A DNA stretch of 63,180 bases from the NCBI RefSeq assembly GCF_001583695.1, contig NZ_LOBC01000026.1, positions 1 through 63,180 on the forward strand, in the 5' to 3' direction. Both the position numbers and the translations under genes were made by a program. Under the pieces are notes generated by a model. It was not told the DNA's origin and did no database searches. It saw nothing but the letters and a program-made list of their open reading frames with translations. Origin of the DNA: Bacillus wiedmannii (lineage in GTDB: Bacteria > Bacillota > Bacilli > Bacillales > Bacillaceae_G). Each line of letters starts with the position of its first letter. Position 1 is the first letter of the stretch. Positions 28,368 to 35,742 of the stretch are shown here, in pieces.

Positions 28368-28529
28368 TGTTTCCCCCTCCTTATGCTTACTTATTTTACT
28401 TTGAAAAAAAGGAAGAAAAAGGTTAGAATATTCTAAAGAGTTTCCCCTTTTATTATAGAAGGAAGTGTATATATGAAAATTATGGACTATTACATTCGGT
28501 TAAGATTACATGCGTAAGATCAACAACAT

Positions 28530-30212
28530 ATGCGAAATAGCTTACAAGAGTTAGCAGATATTTTATATTGCAGTACGAAAAACGTAAAAATTTTATTAAA
28601 GAAGATGAGTGAGGAGCAATTAATTCGCTGGACTCCCGGGCGAGGCCGCGGGAATAAAACGGAAATCCTATTTATACATAATTTCGTAGAAGCGATTGAG
28701 TCCTATACAGATGAACTGTTAACGCAAGAAAAGTTAAAGGATATTTTTCTTCTTTTAAAAGAGCCCCTACCCTTTGCACTTCAAAAAAAAATAGAAAATA
28801 AACTACATCATCATTTTGGATACGAACCTTCAAATGATATGTACGACATATTAAAGATTCCTATATCAAGAAAGATATTTCCATTAGATCCGGCTTTTGT
28901 GGCTGTAACTACAGAGAGCCATCTTACGAGTCAAATTTTTGACACGTTAGTCGTTTATAACGATGTTACTGAAAAAATGGAACCACACATTGCACATACG
29001 TGGGAATTAAGTGGAGACGGGCTTACGTGGACCTTTTATTTACGAAAGGATGTATATTTTCATAACGAAACAGTTTTAACTTCTAAAGATGTACAATTTT
29101 CATTTGAAAGACTAAAAGAAGTTCACTCTCCTTTCGAATGGTTAACAGAAGAAATTGTTCAAATTGAAACGCCATCACCACTGCAAATTCGATTCCATTT
29201 AGCGAAACCAAATTTATTTTTCTTACACTATGTAAGTTCAATGCAGCTCGCAATTTTACCGCGTGATACGAGTATTCAAAATCATCATTATATAGGTACT
29301 GGACCTTTCAAACTTGCTCATTACTCGGAAGATAATATCGTACTCGAAGCGTTCACCCATTATTTTAAAGAGCGCGCGTTATTAGACCGTATTGAATTTT
29401 GGGGTATTCCTGATCATGTACAAATAGATGCTGATTATGAACTGCCAAATGAAGAGGAAAATGAAAGGCATGATATACAAATAGAAGAAATAGGTTGTAT
29501 TTATGCTAGCTTCAACTTTACAAAACCTGGTCCTCACCACGACATTTACTTTCGAAAAGCTTGGAGAGAACTATATGACGTTGAAACGATACTTCGTAGC
29601 ATAGAGGGTAGACGAACAATTGCTGCTTCAAGCTTTTTCCCTGAAAGAAGCCGCCAAGTTCCTAAAAGGTCCTACTCTTTAGAGAAGGCAAAAGAGTATT
29701 TAAAAAAGAGCACCTATAATGGAGAAACGATACATATTTACTTCTTCGCATTTAAAGATAGTGCAAATGACGCTCATTTCCTAAAAGAACGATGTGAAAG
29801 TTTAGGTATACAAGTAGAGCTTCACCCATTTCCCGTTTCAGATTATATGGATCGCTCTATTGATAAACATGCCGATATTATTTTCATGGGAGAAGTGTTT
29901 GCTGCCGATCATGAACTTGCATTCTTAAATGTATTTAAAAATAAAAGTTGCTTCGTAAACCGGTTCATGGACCCGCACTATGAAAAACAAATTAACTGTT
30001 TACTTGATACATTTTTATTAGAAGAAAATAAAGAAAAGCGCTACGAGCTCATGTATGAGATCGAAGAATTTTTACAAACAGAACACATCATTTTATTTAA
30101 CTATCACGTTTTAAAAAGAAAAACATACCCTTCTTCTTTGAAAAACGTAACAATTGATTCATTCGGTTGGGCAAATTTTGCGAAATTATGGATACAGCCA
30201 TCCCCGCATTAA
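28530..30212 (+). CDS. SgrR-like regulator (HTH plus solute-binding domain), start codon region damaged
   Basis: 560 residues remain. They contain the rest of an N-terminal winged-helix domain (LADILYCSTKNVKILLKKM, RWTPGRGRGNKTEI) and an SBP_bac_5 domain (LDPAFVAVTTESHLTSQIFDTL, WELSGDGLTWTFYLRKDVYFH). In E. coli, SgrR senses sugar-phosphate stress. In the same frame, a well-placed SD (AAGGAAG) and an ATG at 28473 precede this start, but codon 15 from there is TAA (28515-28517). This ATG has no SD, so the gene is either translated by reinitiation or is a recent pseudogene. Confidence 0.75.
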   Translation: MRNSLQELADILYCSTKNVKILLKKMSEEQLIRWTPGRGRGNKTEILFIHNFVEAIESYTDELLTQEKLKDIFLLLKEPLPFALQKKIENKLHHHFGYEPSNDMYDILKIPISRKIFPLDPAFVAVTTESHLTSQIFDTLVVYNDVTEKMEPHIAHTWELSGDGLTWTFYLRKDVYFHNETVLTSKDVQFSFERLKEVHSPFEWLTEEIVQIETPSPLQIRFHLAKPNLFFLHYVSSMQLAILPRDTSIQNHHYIGTGPFKLAHYSEDNIVLEAFTHYFKERALLDRIEFWGIPDHVQIDADYELPNEEENERHDIQIEEIGCIYASFNFTKPGPHHDIYFRKAWRELYDVETILRSIEGRRTIAASSFFPERSRQVPKRSYSLEKAKEYLKKSTYNGETIHIYFFAFKDSANDAHFLKERCESLGIQVELHPFPVSDYMDRSIDKHADIIFMGEVFAADHELAFLNVFKNKSCFVNRFMDPHYEKQINCLLDTFLLEENKEKRYELMYEIEEFLQTEHIILFNYHVLKRKTYPSSLKNVTIDSFGWANFAKLWIQPSPH

Positions 30213-30230
30213 ATATGGGGATGGCTGTAA
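30192..30230. terminator. Hairpin between the SgrR-like gene and the converging oxidoreductase gene
   Basis: 12-bp stem ACAGCCATCCCC / GGGGATGGCTGT with an 11-nt loop that includes the SgrR-like stop codon. T-tracts are weak on both sides. Confidence 0.6.
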
Positions 30231-30233
30231 TTA

Positions 30234-30779
30234 TTAAATGATTTCTTCTAAATGATTCTTCAAGTTCTCTAAATACTTATCAATTGTAGGATTCTTCACC
30301 ACATCATAACAAGCAAAACTCTTTAACGGACTCATACCGAGAAACTTTTGCACGCGATGTAAATGGCTAAGCGCTGACTCTAAACTTTCTCCCTCAAAGA
30401 ACTTCGTCTTATCTCCAAATGCTTTCTCAGGTGCATTCCAAGTTGTAGAAAACATATACGCTTTCTCTTTTAATAAACCGCCTGTTCCATATTCATCAGC
30501 ACCTTTAAAGAACAAACCGTATTCATATACTTCATCCATATACGTTTTAAATAAGCCCGGTACACTAAACCAATAAATCGGTGTTTGATAAATCACAACA
30601 TCCGCCCATAAAAACTTCTCTTGTTCTTCTTTAATACTATAGCCATCTTGAATCGTTGTTGTTTTCACATGATGCTTCTCACTTAATACCGTTACCATAT
30701 AATCAACTAACGTTCTATTTAATCGTCCTTCTTTCGTACCGTATTTTTCATGTCCATTTATAATAAATATATTTTTCAT
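30234..30779 (-). CDS. NAD(P)H oxidoreductase, MdaB/flavodoxin-fold family
   Basis: 181 residues with the flavodoxin-like_2 fold: NIFIINGHEKYG at the FMN/FAD phosphate site, ADVVIYQTPIYWFSVPGLFK and GLLKEKAYMFSTTWNAP. The family (MdaB, NQO1-like) reduces quinones by two-electron transfer. GGGGAG precedes the ATG. It lies downstream of, and on the same strand as, the NTF2-like lipoprotein gene; both are divergent from an HxlR-type regulator, which probably controls them. Confidence 0.87.
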   Translation of the reverse strand: MKNIFIINGHEKYGTKEGRLNRTLVDYMVTVLSEKHHVKTTTIQDGYSIKEEQEKFLWADVVIYQTPIYWFSVPGLFKTYMDEVYEYGLFFKGADEYGTGGLLKEKAYMFSTTWNAPEKAFGDKTKFFEGESLESALSHLHRVQKFLGMSPLKSFACYDVVKNPTIDKYLENLKNHLEEII

Positions 30780-30802
30780 TACTTTTCTCTCCCCTATATA
30801 AT

Positions 30803-31342
30803 TTACTCTTCAGCTATTAACCCAAGTTGTTGTTTCAGCGTAAGATTATCTTCTAAATGCCAGTCTTCCGTGATCTTTCCGTCTTTCACATGTAAAATAT
30901 CAATGGCAAAAAAATTGATTTTCTTATCATTGTGCGTTCCTGTAAAAGAAAGACGAGCTGTTACTTTATCACCAACGACTAATAAATCTTCAATCTCGCA
31001 ATGTATATTAGGAACAACTTTACGAAAATTTTGTGCCGCAAACTTTAATCCTTCAGTGCCTTGTGGTCGCCCTTTCGGCAATGTATTATCGGAAAAATTT
31101 TCAGAAACAGTTTGCAGAATAAGTTCCTCTTTACCTGTATCCCAAAATGCATAAAAACGCTGCGCTGCATGAACCATCTCTGTCGCTTCTTTTTTACTTA
31201 GTGAGGGATCAATTGTCATTGCTTTTGGCTTTGGCATTTCTTTTAATAACTGGATTTCCGTTTTTTGTTCCACGCCGCATGCTACAAGTACAATACAAAT
31301 AACAAACAAACTAAGAAATCCAAATAACTTTTTTATCCCCAT
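30803..31342 (-). CDS. SnoaL/NTF2-like lipoprotein
   Basis: 179 residues. A lipoprotein signal ends in the lipobox LVAC. The mature part has an alpha+beta-barrel SnoaL-type pattern: YAFWDTGKEELILQTVSENFSDNTLPKG, VTARLSFTGTHND and the terminal DGKITEDWHLEDNLTLKQQLG. Such domains bind small hydrophobic ligands or act as ester cyclases; no catalytic role can be assigned. AAGGAGG lies upstream; GTG codons at 31354/31351 overlap the SD. It is probably in an operon with the MdaB-like gene. Confidence 0.8.
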   Translation of the reverse strand: MGIKKLFGFLSLFVICIVLVACGVEQKTEIQLLKEMPKPKAMTIDPSLSKKEATEMVHAAQRFYAFWDTGKEELILQTVSENFSDNTLPKGRPQGTEGLKFAAQNFRKVVPNIHCEIEDLLVVGDKVTARLSFTGTHNDKKINFFAIDILHVKDGKITEDWHLEDNLTLKQQLGLIAEE

Positions 31343-31512
31343 GGAAATCACCACCTCCTTATATAAATCCTTTTTGTTTCGTATTGCTATTGTATATGCA
31401 CTAACTTCCTTTATGGAAGTAGTAATATTTTTTTCATATAGTTACCAAAAGTATAGTTTTGTGATACTATAAAGCAAATTCATCCAAAAAAAATTTTATG
31501 GAGGCTAGTTCC

Positions 31513-31851
31513 ATGAACGATATAAATCCAGTTGAATTAACGAAAGGTTTACCTGGCATACCTTGTCCTATCGCTAAAACACTTGATGTAATTCGTACAA
31601 AATGGACGTTTTTAATCATTCGTGACCTTCTTATCGAAGGAACATTACGCTTTAGTGATTTACAAAAATCAATGGACGGGATTAGTCCGAAAACATTATC
31701 GCTTCGACTAAAAGAATTAGAATCTCAAGGCATTATAACGAGAAAAGTATATCCAGAAGTTCCGCCTCGTGTAGAGTACACATTAACGGATAAAGGAAAG
31801 CAATTAGAGGGGATTTTCATTGAATTAAAACGGTTTGGATTAAGCTTATAA
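31513..31851 (+). CDS. HxlR-family transcriptional regulator
   Basis: 112 residues with the HxlR winged helix: CPIAKTLDVIRTKWTFLIIRDLL, FSDLQKSMDGISPKTLSLRLKELESQGII and the wing RVEYTLTDKGKQL. The single Cys in GIPCPIAK is at the position used for electrophile/redox sensing in YodB/HypR-type members. GGAGG sits 8 nt before the ATG. It is divergent from the NTF2-like/MdaB genes, its likely targets. The stop codon lies in the target-site duplication of a bcr1-like repeat. Confidence 0.87.
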   Translation: MNDINPVELTKGLPGIPCPIAKTLDVIRTKWTFLIIRDLLIEGTLRFSDLQKSMDGISPKTLSLRLKELESQGIITRKVYPEVPPRVEYTLTDKGKQLEGIFIELKRFGLSL

Positions 31852-31991
31852 AGTGAAACTTTAATCAGTGGGGGTTTTCTTCATCCCCCACTGATTATTA
31901 GTTGAACCAATGGGACTTTACCCCCACCTAAATTCTTTGCTTTCAGTGAATTTTGAGCTGGGGGTCTTACTGCCCATTAAAGCGGGATAAA
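31848..31991. repeat. Complete 144-bp TTTAT-ended repeat (bcr1-like)
   Basis: Flanked by ATAAA/ATAAA direct repeats (31848-31852, 31987-31991). It contains two internal hairpins: AATCAGTGGGGG with CCCCCACTGATT, and ACCCCCACC with an imperfect partner near 31957-31965. About 80% of it reads the same as the inverted copy at 43915-44064. It overlaps the TAA of the HxlR gene. B. cereus group bcr1 elements have, as I recall, this size and TTTAT ends. Confidence 0.75.
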
Positions 31992-31994
31992 ACA

Positions 31995-32022
31995 AAAACC
32001 CCTTACCGTCGTAAGGGGTTTT
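31995..32022. terminator. Terminator of the Bmr/Blt-type MFS gene
   Basis: 12-bp stem AAAACCCCTTAC / GTAAGGGGTTTT with loop CGTC. T-rich in both directions. Confidence 0.88.
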
Positions 32023-32023
32023 A

Positions 32024-33226
32024 TTACTTCGCAAAACTTTCAGCTAGCTGTTTCTCTCTCCACATAAATGTAATGCCGAGACCAACTATTAAAACAACTC
32101 CTGAAAATGCATATGGATAATGAATATTCATATCAAATAATATTCCGCCCATCGCTGGTCCTGCGATATTTCCTAAACTCGTATAAGTCGAGTTCATACC
32201 AGCAACGAATCCTTGCTCTTTTCCAGCTGCCTTTGATAAAAATGTCGTTAAAGCTGGACGAAGCAAATCAAATGCAAGGAAAATGAAACAAGTAACGAGA
32301 AGTACAATCCAATAATTAAAGACTACAGTTGAAACGAAAGCTAATACTGCACCTACAATTAAACATATTTGAATTAACACTTTTTCACCGAACATATCAA
32401 CCAATTTACCAAACATAAATACTTGCACAACTACCCCAAAGATGGAGCTAATTGTAATAATTGCTGCAATATCTTTCGGTGTAAAACCAAACTTATGATC
32501 AGAAAACAGGCTAAAAACAGTTTCATACGCCGATAAACCGAAAGCGAGTACAAATACGATAATAAATGCAATTGCATACATTGGATGTAATGATTTCTTT
32601 AAATCACCAATAAAGCTTGATTCTTTCGTGTTAGCAGAAATCTCTGCAAGTTCTTCTTTCGTTAACGGTTCTTTTAAAATAAAGATCGAAATTACACATG
32701 CTATAAAGGCAATTGCTGCTGCAACGAAAAACGGCACACGTATACCATACTCTGCAATAAATCCACCAATTCCAGGTCCTATAATAAAACCAGTACTAAT
32801 CGCCGCTGATAAATATCCCATCGCCTTTGGACGTTCCTGCATAGATGTAATATCCGCAACATATGCCGTAACACCAGGCATAATAAACGCGGCACTAATT
32901 CCGCCTAACACCCGTGCTGCATAAAGCATCCACACATCTTTTCCTAATCCAAAAAGAAGTTCTGAAACACCAAAAATAAATAATCCAATGATGATCATTT
33001 TCTTCCTACCGTAAAGATCGACCCACCGGCCTGTAATAGGTGACGTAATGAGCTGAGCCATTGCGAATACTGCAACGAGATATCCCATCGTCTTCCCTGT
33101 TAAACTCATGTCATTCATAAAGGACGGCATAACCGGAATGATTAATCCAATCCCTAAAAAAGCGATAAATATATTACTCAAAAGAATGACCAATACCATC
33201 TTTTGTTCTTTTATCGGTTTCTTCAC
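32024..33226 (-). CDS. MFS multidrug efflux transporter (Bmr/Blt/NorA type)
   Basis: 400 residues and 12 membrane helices. Motif A is GRWVDLYGRKKMIIIG and the antiporter motif C is GFIIGPGIGGFIAEYG, which marks drug/proton antiporters. The GTG start lies 7 nt after AGAGGTG. A 17-bp TetR operator lies about 150 nt upstream, identical in pattern to those of the adjacent TetR and SMR genes, so it belongs to that regulon. Confidence 0.88.
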   Translation of the reverse strand: MKKPIKEQKMVLVILLSNIFIAFLGIGLIIPVMPSFMNDMSLTGKTMGYLVAVFAMAQLITSPITGRWVDLYGRKKMIIIGLFIFGVSELLFGLGKDVWMLYAARVLGGISAAFIMPGVTAYVADITSMQERPKAMGYLSAAISTGFIIGPGIGGFIAEYGIRVPFFVAAAIAFIACVISIFILKEPLTKEELAEISANTKESSFIGDLKKSLHPMYAIAFIIVFVLAFGLSAYETVFSLFSDHKFGFTPKDIAAIITISSIFGVVVQVFMFGKLVDMFGEKVLIQICLIVGAVLAFVSTVVFNYWIVLLVTCFIFLAFDLLRPALTTFLSKAAGKEQGFVAGMNSTYTSLGNIAGPAMGGILFDMNIHYPYAFSGVVLIVGLGITFMWREKQLAESFAK

Positions 33227-33283
33227 TTTTTAACACCTCTTCCCGTAAGTTCCTCAAAAAAATAATGCCCAAGAAGCTTTTTC

Positions 33284-33349
33284 TTTATCCTGCTATTTGT
33301 GGGCTAATCATGAGTAGAGATGCCCCCACTCATTAGAATTTCACTCTAT
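33284..33349. repeat. Internally deleted 66-bp copy of the bcr1-like repeat
   Basis: Begins TTTATCCTGC and ends TTTCACTCTAT, both ends matching the copy at 43915-44064, while the middle 85 bp is missing. It lies between the MFS gene and its TetR operator, so it is probably in the transcribed leader. Confidence 0.6.
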
Positions 33350-33375
33350 CCTTCCACACATACATACGCATTAGG

Positions 33376-33392
33376 TGAATGACTATCATTCA
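33376..33392. promoter_or_regulatory. TetR operator, site 1 (MFS gene)
   Basis: TGAATGACTATCATTCA, a perfect 8-1-8 palindrome. Consensus of the four sites: TGAnTGAnTnTCAnTCA. Confidence 0.75.
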
Positions 33393-33400
33393 GTTTTCCT

Positions 33401-33433
33401 CAAAAATGAACCTACCTTTTCAGACAGGTTCAT
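33401..33433 (-). terminator. Terminator of the TetR gene
   Basis: Stem ATGAACCT / AGGTTCAT with a 12-nt loop, then TTTTTG on the minus strand. Confidence 0.75.
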
Positions 33434-33437
33434 CTTA

Positions 33438-34013
33438 CTACCTCTTTATATGTAGTGCATGTGTTAAAAAATCTAGTACTTCTGCCTTTTGTAGCTCGAC
33501 TTGCTCCTCATCTTTATGATCATATAAATAAACTTGTTCCGCTGCAGATTCAACAAGAGCGATAAATAACTTAGCCGTTCTTTCCGCGTGAACCGAATCA
33601 CGAATTTCACCAGCTTCTTTCGCCGCACTTAAAAACTCGCTTAGCCACATATAAAGAGGCTCATACACAGCTTCCCATTCTTTTATATGTTCTGTAGATG
33701 CAAGACCCGCATACATTAAAGCTTGTATTTCACGATATTCCGCTATAAAGTGAAACACCGCATCTATTACTTGCGTCACTTTACTTGAGAAAGGCGCATC
33801 ATTTTGCACTTTTTCTTTCACTGCAAGTATCATCTTTTCAACCATTACTTCTGCTATTGCAGGCATAACAGATAACTTAGAAGGAAAATATAAATAGAAA
33901 GTTCCTTGTGCAATGCCAGCCAATTTCACGATATCAGAAATCTTCGTTTTTTCAACGCCCTTTTCCTGAAACACTTCAATAGCTGCATAGACAATTTTTT
34001 CTTTTTTATTCAT
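33438..34013 (-). CDS. TetR-family transcriptional regulator (YvdT-like)
   Basis: 191 residues. The N-terminal helix-turn-helix reads IVYAAIEVFQEKGVEKTKISDIVKLAGIAQGTFYLYFPSK; the remaining helices form the ligand/dimer domain. An ATG directly upstream (34016) is an alternative start; spacing to AAAGGG favours this one. It neighbours a paired SMR operon and an MFS drug exporter, and four copies of one palindrome lie in front of these genes, so it is their likely repressor. B. subtilis yvdT-yvdS-yvdR is a similar grouping. Confidence 0.9.
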   Translation of the reverse strand: MNKKEKIVYAAIEVFQEKGVEKTKISDIVKLAGIAQGTFYLYFPSKLSVMPAIAEVMVEKMILAVKEKVQNDAPFSSKVTQVIDAVFHFIAEYREIQALMYAGLASTEHIKEWEAVYEPLYMWLSEFLSAAKEAGEIRDSVHAERTAKLFIALVESAAEQVYLYDHKDEEQVELQKAEVLDFLTHALHIKR

Positions 34014-34038
34014 CATCTAAACCCTTTCACACACATAT

Positions 34039-34084
34039 TGAATGACTGTCACTCATTTTATAAGATAATCGATTGTACTGTCAA
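34039..34084 (-). promoter_or_regulatory. Autoregulated tetR promoter with operator site 2
   Basis: Minus-strand -35 TTGACA (34079-34084), an 18-nt spacer and -10 TAAAAT (34055-34060). The 17-bp palindrome TGAATGACTGTCACTCA (34039-34055) abuts the -10 box, a classic repressor position. Confidence 0.75.
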
Positions 34085-34126
34085 TGATAGTGAACTCTAA
34101 GAGGAAATCATTTTTTAATAATAAAA

Positions 34127-34151
34127 ATCTCCTAATAAACCATTAGGAGAT
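34127..34151 (-). terminator. Terminator of the SMR operon
   Basis: 10-bp stem ATCTCCTAAT / ATTAGGAGAT with a 5-nt loop, followed by TTTTTATT on the minus strand. Confidence 0.85.
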
Positions 34152-34167
34152 AAAATACAATATATCT

Positions 34168-34482
34168 TTAAGAAAGAGCCTTTAATCCTGTCACTCCCCA
34201 TACAATAAGAGCCACACTAATGATACGTGCTTTACTTTTCGACTCACCAAACAGGAACATGTTTAATAAAACGGCACCTGCTGTTCCAATACCAATCCAA
34301 ACCGCATAAGCGACACTTACTTGTAAAAATAAGAAAGATGTATACAAGAATGCGAAGGATGTAGCAAATCCACCTATATAAATTGCACCATTTGCTAACG
34401 TTTTATCTTTACTATACATTTTAAGACCAATCACACCGACTATTTCACTAATTGCAGCACAAAATACGAAAAACCAACCCAT
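34168..34482 (-). CDS. Small multidrug resistance transporter subunit (YkkD/YvdS-like)
   Basis: 104 residues with four membrane helices. The essential TM1 Glu lies in CAAISEIVGVIGLKMYSK. AYAVWIGIGTAGAVLLNMFLFGE is the diagnostic SMR loop/TM3 segment. It is the second gene of a pair (2-nt gap), as for heteromeric SMR systems such as YkkCD, YvdRS and EbrAB. Members export cationic drugs or guanidinium; which applies here is open. Confidence 0.9.
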   Translation of the reverse strand: MGWFFVFCAAISEIVGVIGLKMYSKDKTLANGAIYIGGFATSFAFLYTSFLFLQVSVAYAVWIGIGTAGAVLLNMFLFGESKSKARIISVALIVWGVTGLKALS

Positions 34483-34484
34483 CT

Positions 34485-34829
34485 TTAAGCAGCTCCTTCC
34501 ACAGTTTCTTCTTTATTATCAGCTAGCTTTAAACCGATAACGCCAGCTACAACCATCACGATAAAGAATAACTTCCCTACACTGAAACTTCCACCGAAAA
34601 GGAATACATCCATTAAGAAAGTACCTACCGTACCAGCTCCGGCAAAGATGGCATATACAGTTCCTGTCGCAAGATGTTCACACGCTTTAGAAAGAAAGTG
34701 AAAATCAACAGCGATAACGCCTAAAATAATAATCCAATGCCACCAAGTATCGGCCGTATTAAAACCAAACACCCAAAAAATTTCAAAGATACATGTTAAT
34801 ATGACATATAACCAAGCTCTATTTTTCAT
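34485..34829 (-). CDS. Small multidrug resistance transporter subunit (YkkC/YvdR-like)
   Basis: 114 residues with four membrane helices and the TM1 Glu in LTCIFEIFWVFGFNTAD. LATGTVYAIFAGAGTVGTFLMDVFLFG matches YkkC. The ATG follows AGAGGTGAG with 8 nt spacing; a GTG at 34838 is within that SD. Operator site 3 lies only 15 nt upstream of the start, so the repressor may also block the ribosome-binding region transcript. Confidence 0.9.
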   Translation of the reverse strand: MKNRAWLYVILTCIFEIFWVFGFNTADTWWHWIIILGVIAVDFHFLSKACEHLATGTVYAIFAGAGTVGTFLMDVFLFGGSFSVGKLFFIVMVVAGVIGLKLADNKEETVEGAA

Positions 34830-34844
34830 ACCTCTCACCTCTTA

Positions 34845-34861
34845 TGACTGACTATCAGTCA
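34845..34861. promoter_or_regulatory. TetR operator, site 3 (SMR operon, proximal)
   Basis: TGACTGACTATCAGTCA, a perfect 8-1-8 palindrome. Confidence 0.75.
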
Positions 34862-34978
34862 TTTTTGTTTTAAAAAAATATGATCTTTCATCAATACTAT
34901 ATATAAACAACTATCATCCTCATTTACCATTTATATTTGTTCCGTTTTCAAACTAACTACATCCTTCCAAAGAAGAAA

Positions 34979-34995
34979 TGACTGAATGTCATTCA
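34979..34995. promoter_or_regulatory. TetR operator, site 4 (SMR operon, distal)
   Basis: TGACTGAATGTCATTCA, 134 bp from site 3. It matches the consensus with one central difference. Two sites could allow looping. Confidence 0.65.
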
Positions 34996-35044
34996 TATAT
35001 ATTGTACATGAATATTTTAAAAACTGTCAATACCGAAAGATTAT

Positions 35045-35074
35045 TTGAAATTTCTTTCATCCGATTTGTATATT
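35045..35074 (+). promoter_or_regulatory. Promoter of an orphan transcription unit
   Basis: TTGAAA (35045-35050), an 18-nt spacer, TATATT (35069-35074). No coding frame follows before a strong terminator. Confidence 0.5.
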
Positions 35075-35080
35075 TCCTAA

Positions 35081-35178
35081 TAACCTGTCAATACTGCTAG
35101 TAACATAATATTTTCTCCACTCCCCCTTGGAGAGATCCCTTGAATAGAGCAGTTAGCTTTTGCTAGCTGCTCTTTTTT
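35081..35178 (+). ncRNA. Candidate small RNA of about 98 nt
   Basis: From the predicted start there is one hairpin (TCTCC...GGAGA, about 35115-35135), then an intrinsic terminator with an 11-bp stem GAGCAGTTAGC / GCTAGCTGCTC (35147-35172) and six T. There is no ATG frame inside and no upstream plus-strand gene to own this terminator. Confidence 0.45.
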
Positions 35179-35245
35179 ATTTGCCGGCACACTATGAGAT
35201 CAAATCCATTTTTATCATAAATAATTAAGGGTCGGATTATGTTTT

Positions 35246-35605
35246 CTATTTACTTTCCAAAGAGGCCTTATATGCAATAATTTTATTCTCCAGCATCTTT
35301 TCTGTAATTACTAAGTTTTCTCTTTGAATCTGAATAGATTTCCTATGATCTTCTAGGAGCTGTAAACGAGCTTCGGTTGTATGCTCCCCTTCTAAATATA
35401 ACCTAGCATATTCTCTTATTTTCGCTATTGGCATTTGCGTTTGTTTTAATTTCATGACAAAATGCAACCACTTTATATGTGACTCTTCATACATTCGATT
35501 CCCATTTGTATCGCGATTTGCAATTAATATATTTTCCTTTTCATAATAACGTAGTGTATGTGTACTCACTCCTATTAATTTAGCCGCCTCGCTAATTGTA
35601 TACAT
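35246..35605 (-). CDS. MerR-family transcriptional regulator
   Basis: 119 residues. The N-terminal MerR helix-turn-helix is YTISEAAKLIGVSTHTLRYYEKENIL, and a C-terminal coiled coil (HRKSIQIQRENLVITEKMLENKI) forms the dimer. It resembles AdhR/NmlR-type members, but the protein contains no Cys at all, so thiol-based sensing of aldehydes is unlikely. It is divergent from a short-chain dehydrogenase gene whose promoter has the MerR hallmark. Confidence 0.88.
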   Translation of the reverse strand: MYTISEAAKLIGVSTHTLRYYEKENILIANRDTNGNRMYEESHIKWLHFVMKLKQTQMPIAKIREYARLYLEGEHTTEARLQLLEDHRKSIQIQRENLVITEKMLENKIIAYKASLESK

Positions 35606-35671
35606 ACTCTAACTCCCTCCACGTGCTTATCCTCATATATTTTATAGCCTTATCAAATTCATAAAAAACAT

Positions 35672-35702
35672 TTGACTTAGAGTATACTCTAACAAATAAA
35701 AT
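35672..35702 (+). promoter_or_regulatory. MerR-type promoter of the SDR gene
   Basis: -35 TTGACT (35672-35677) and -10 TAAAAT (35697-35702) are 19 nt apart, the over-long spacer typical of MerR activation. The spacer holds the palindrome TTAGAGTATACTCTAA (35677-35692). Confidence 0.8.
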
Positions 35703-35742
35703 CTAACCATAATATATTTATTTGAACTTAGGGGGATTTTAT

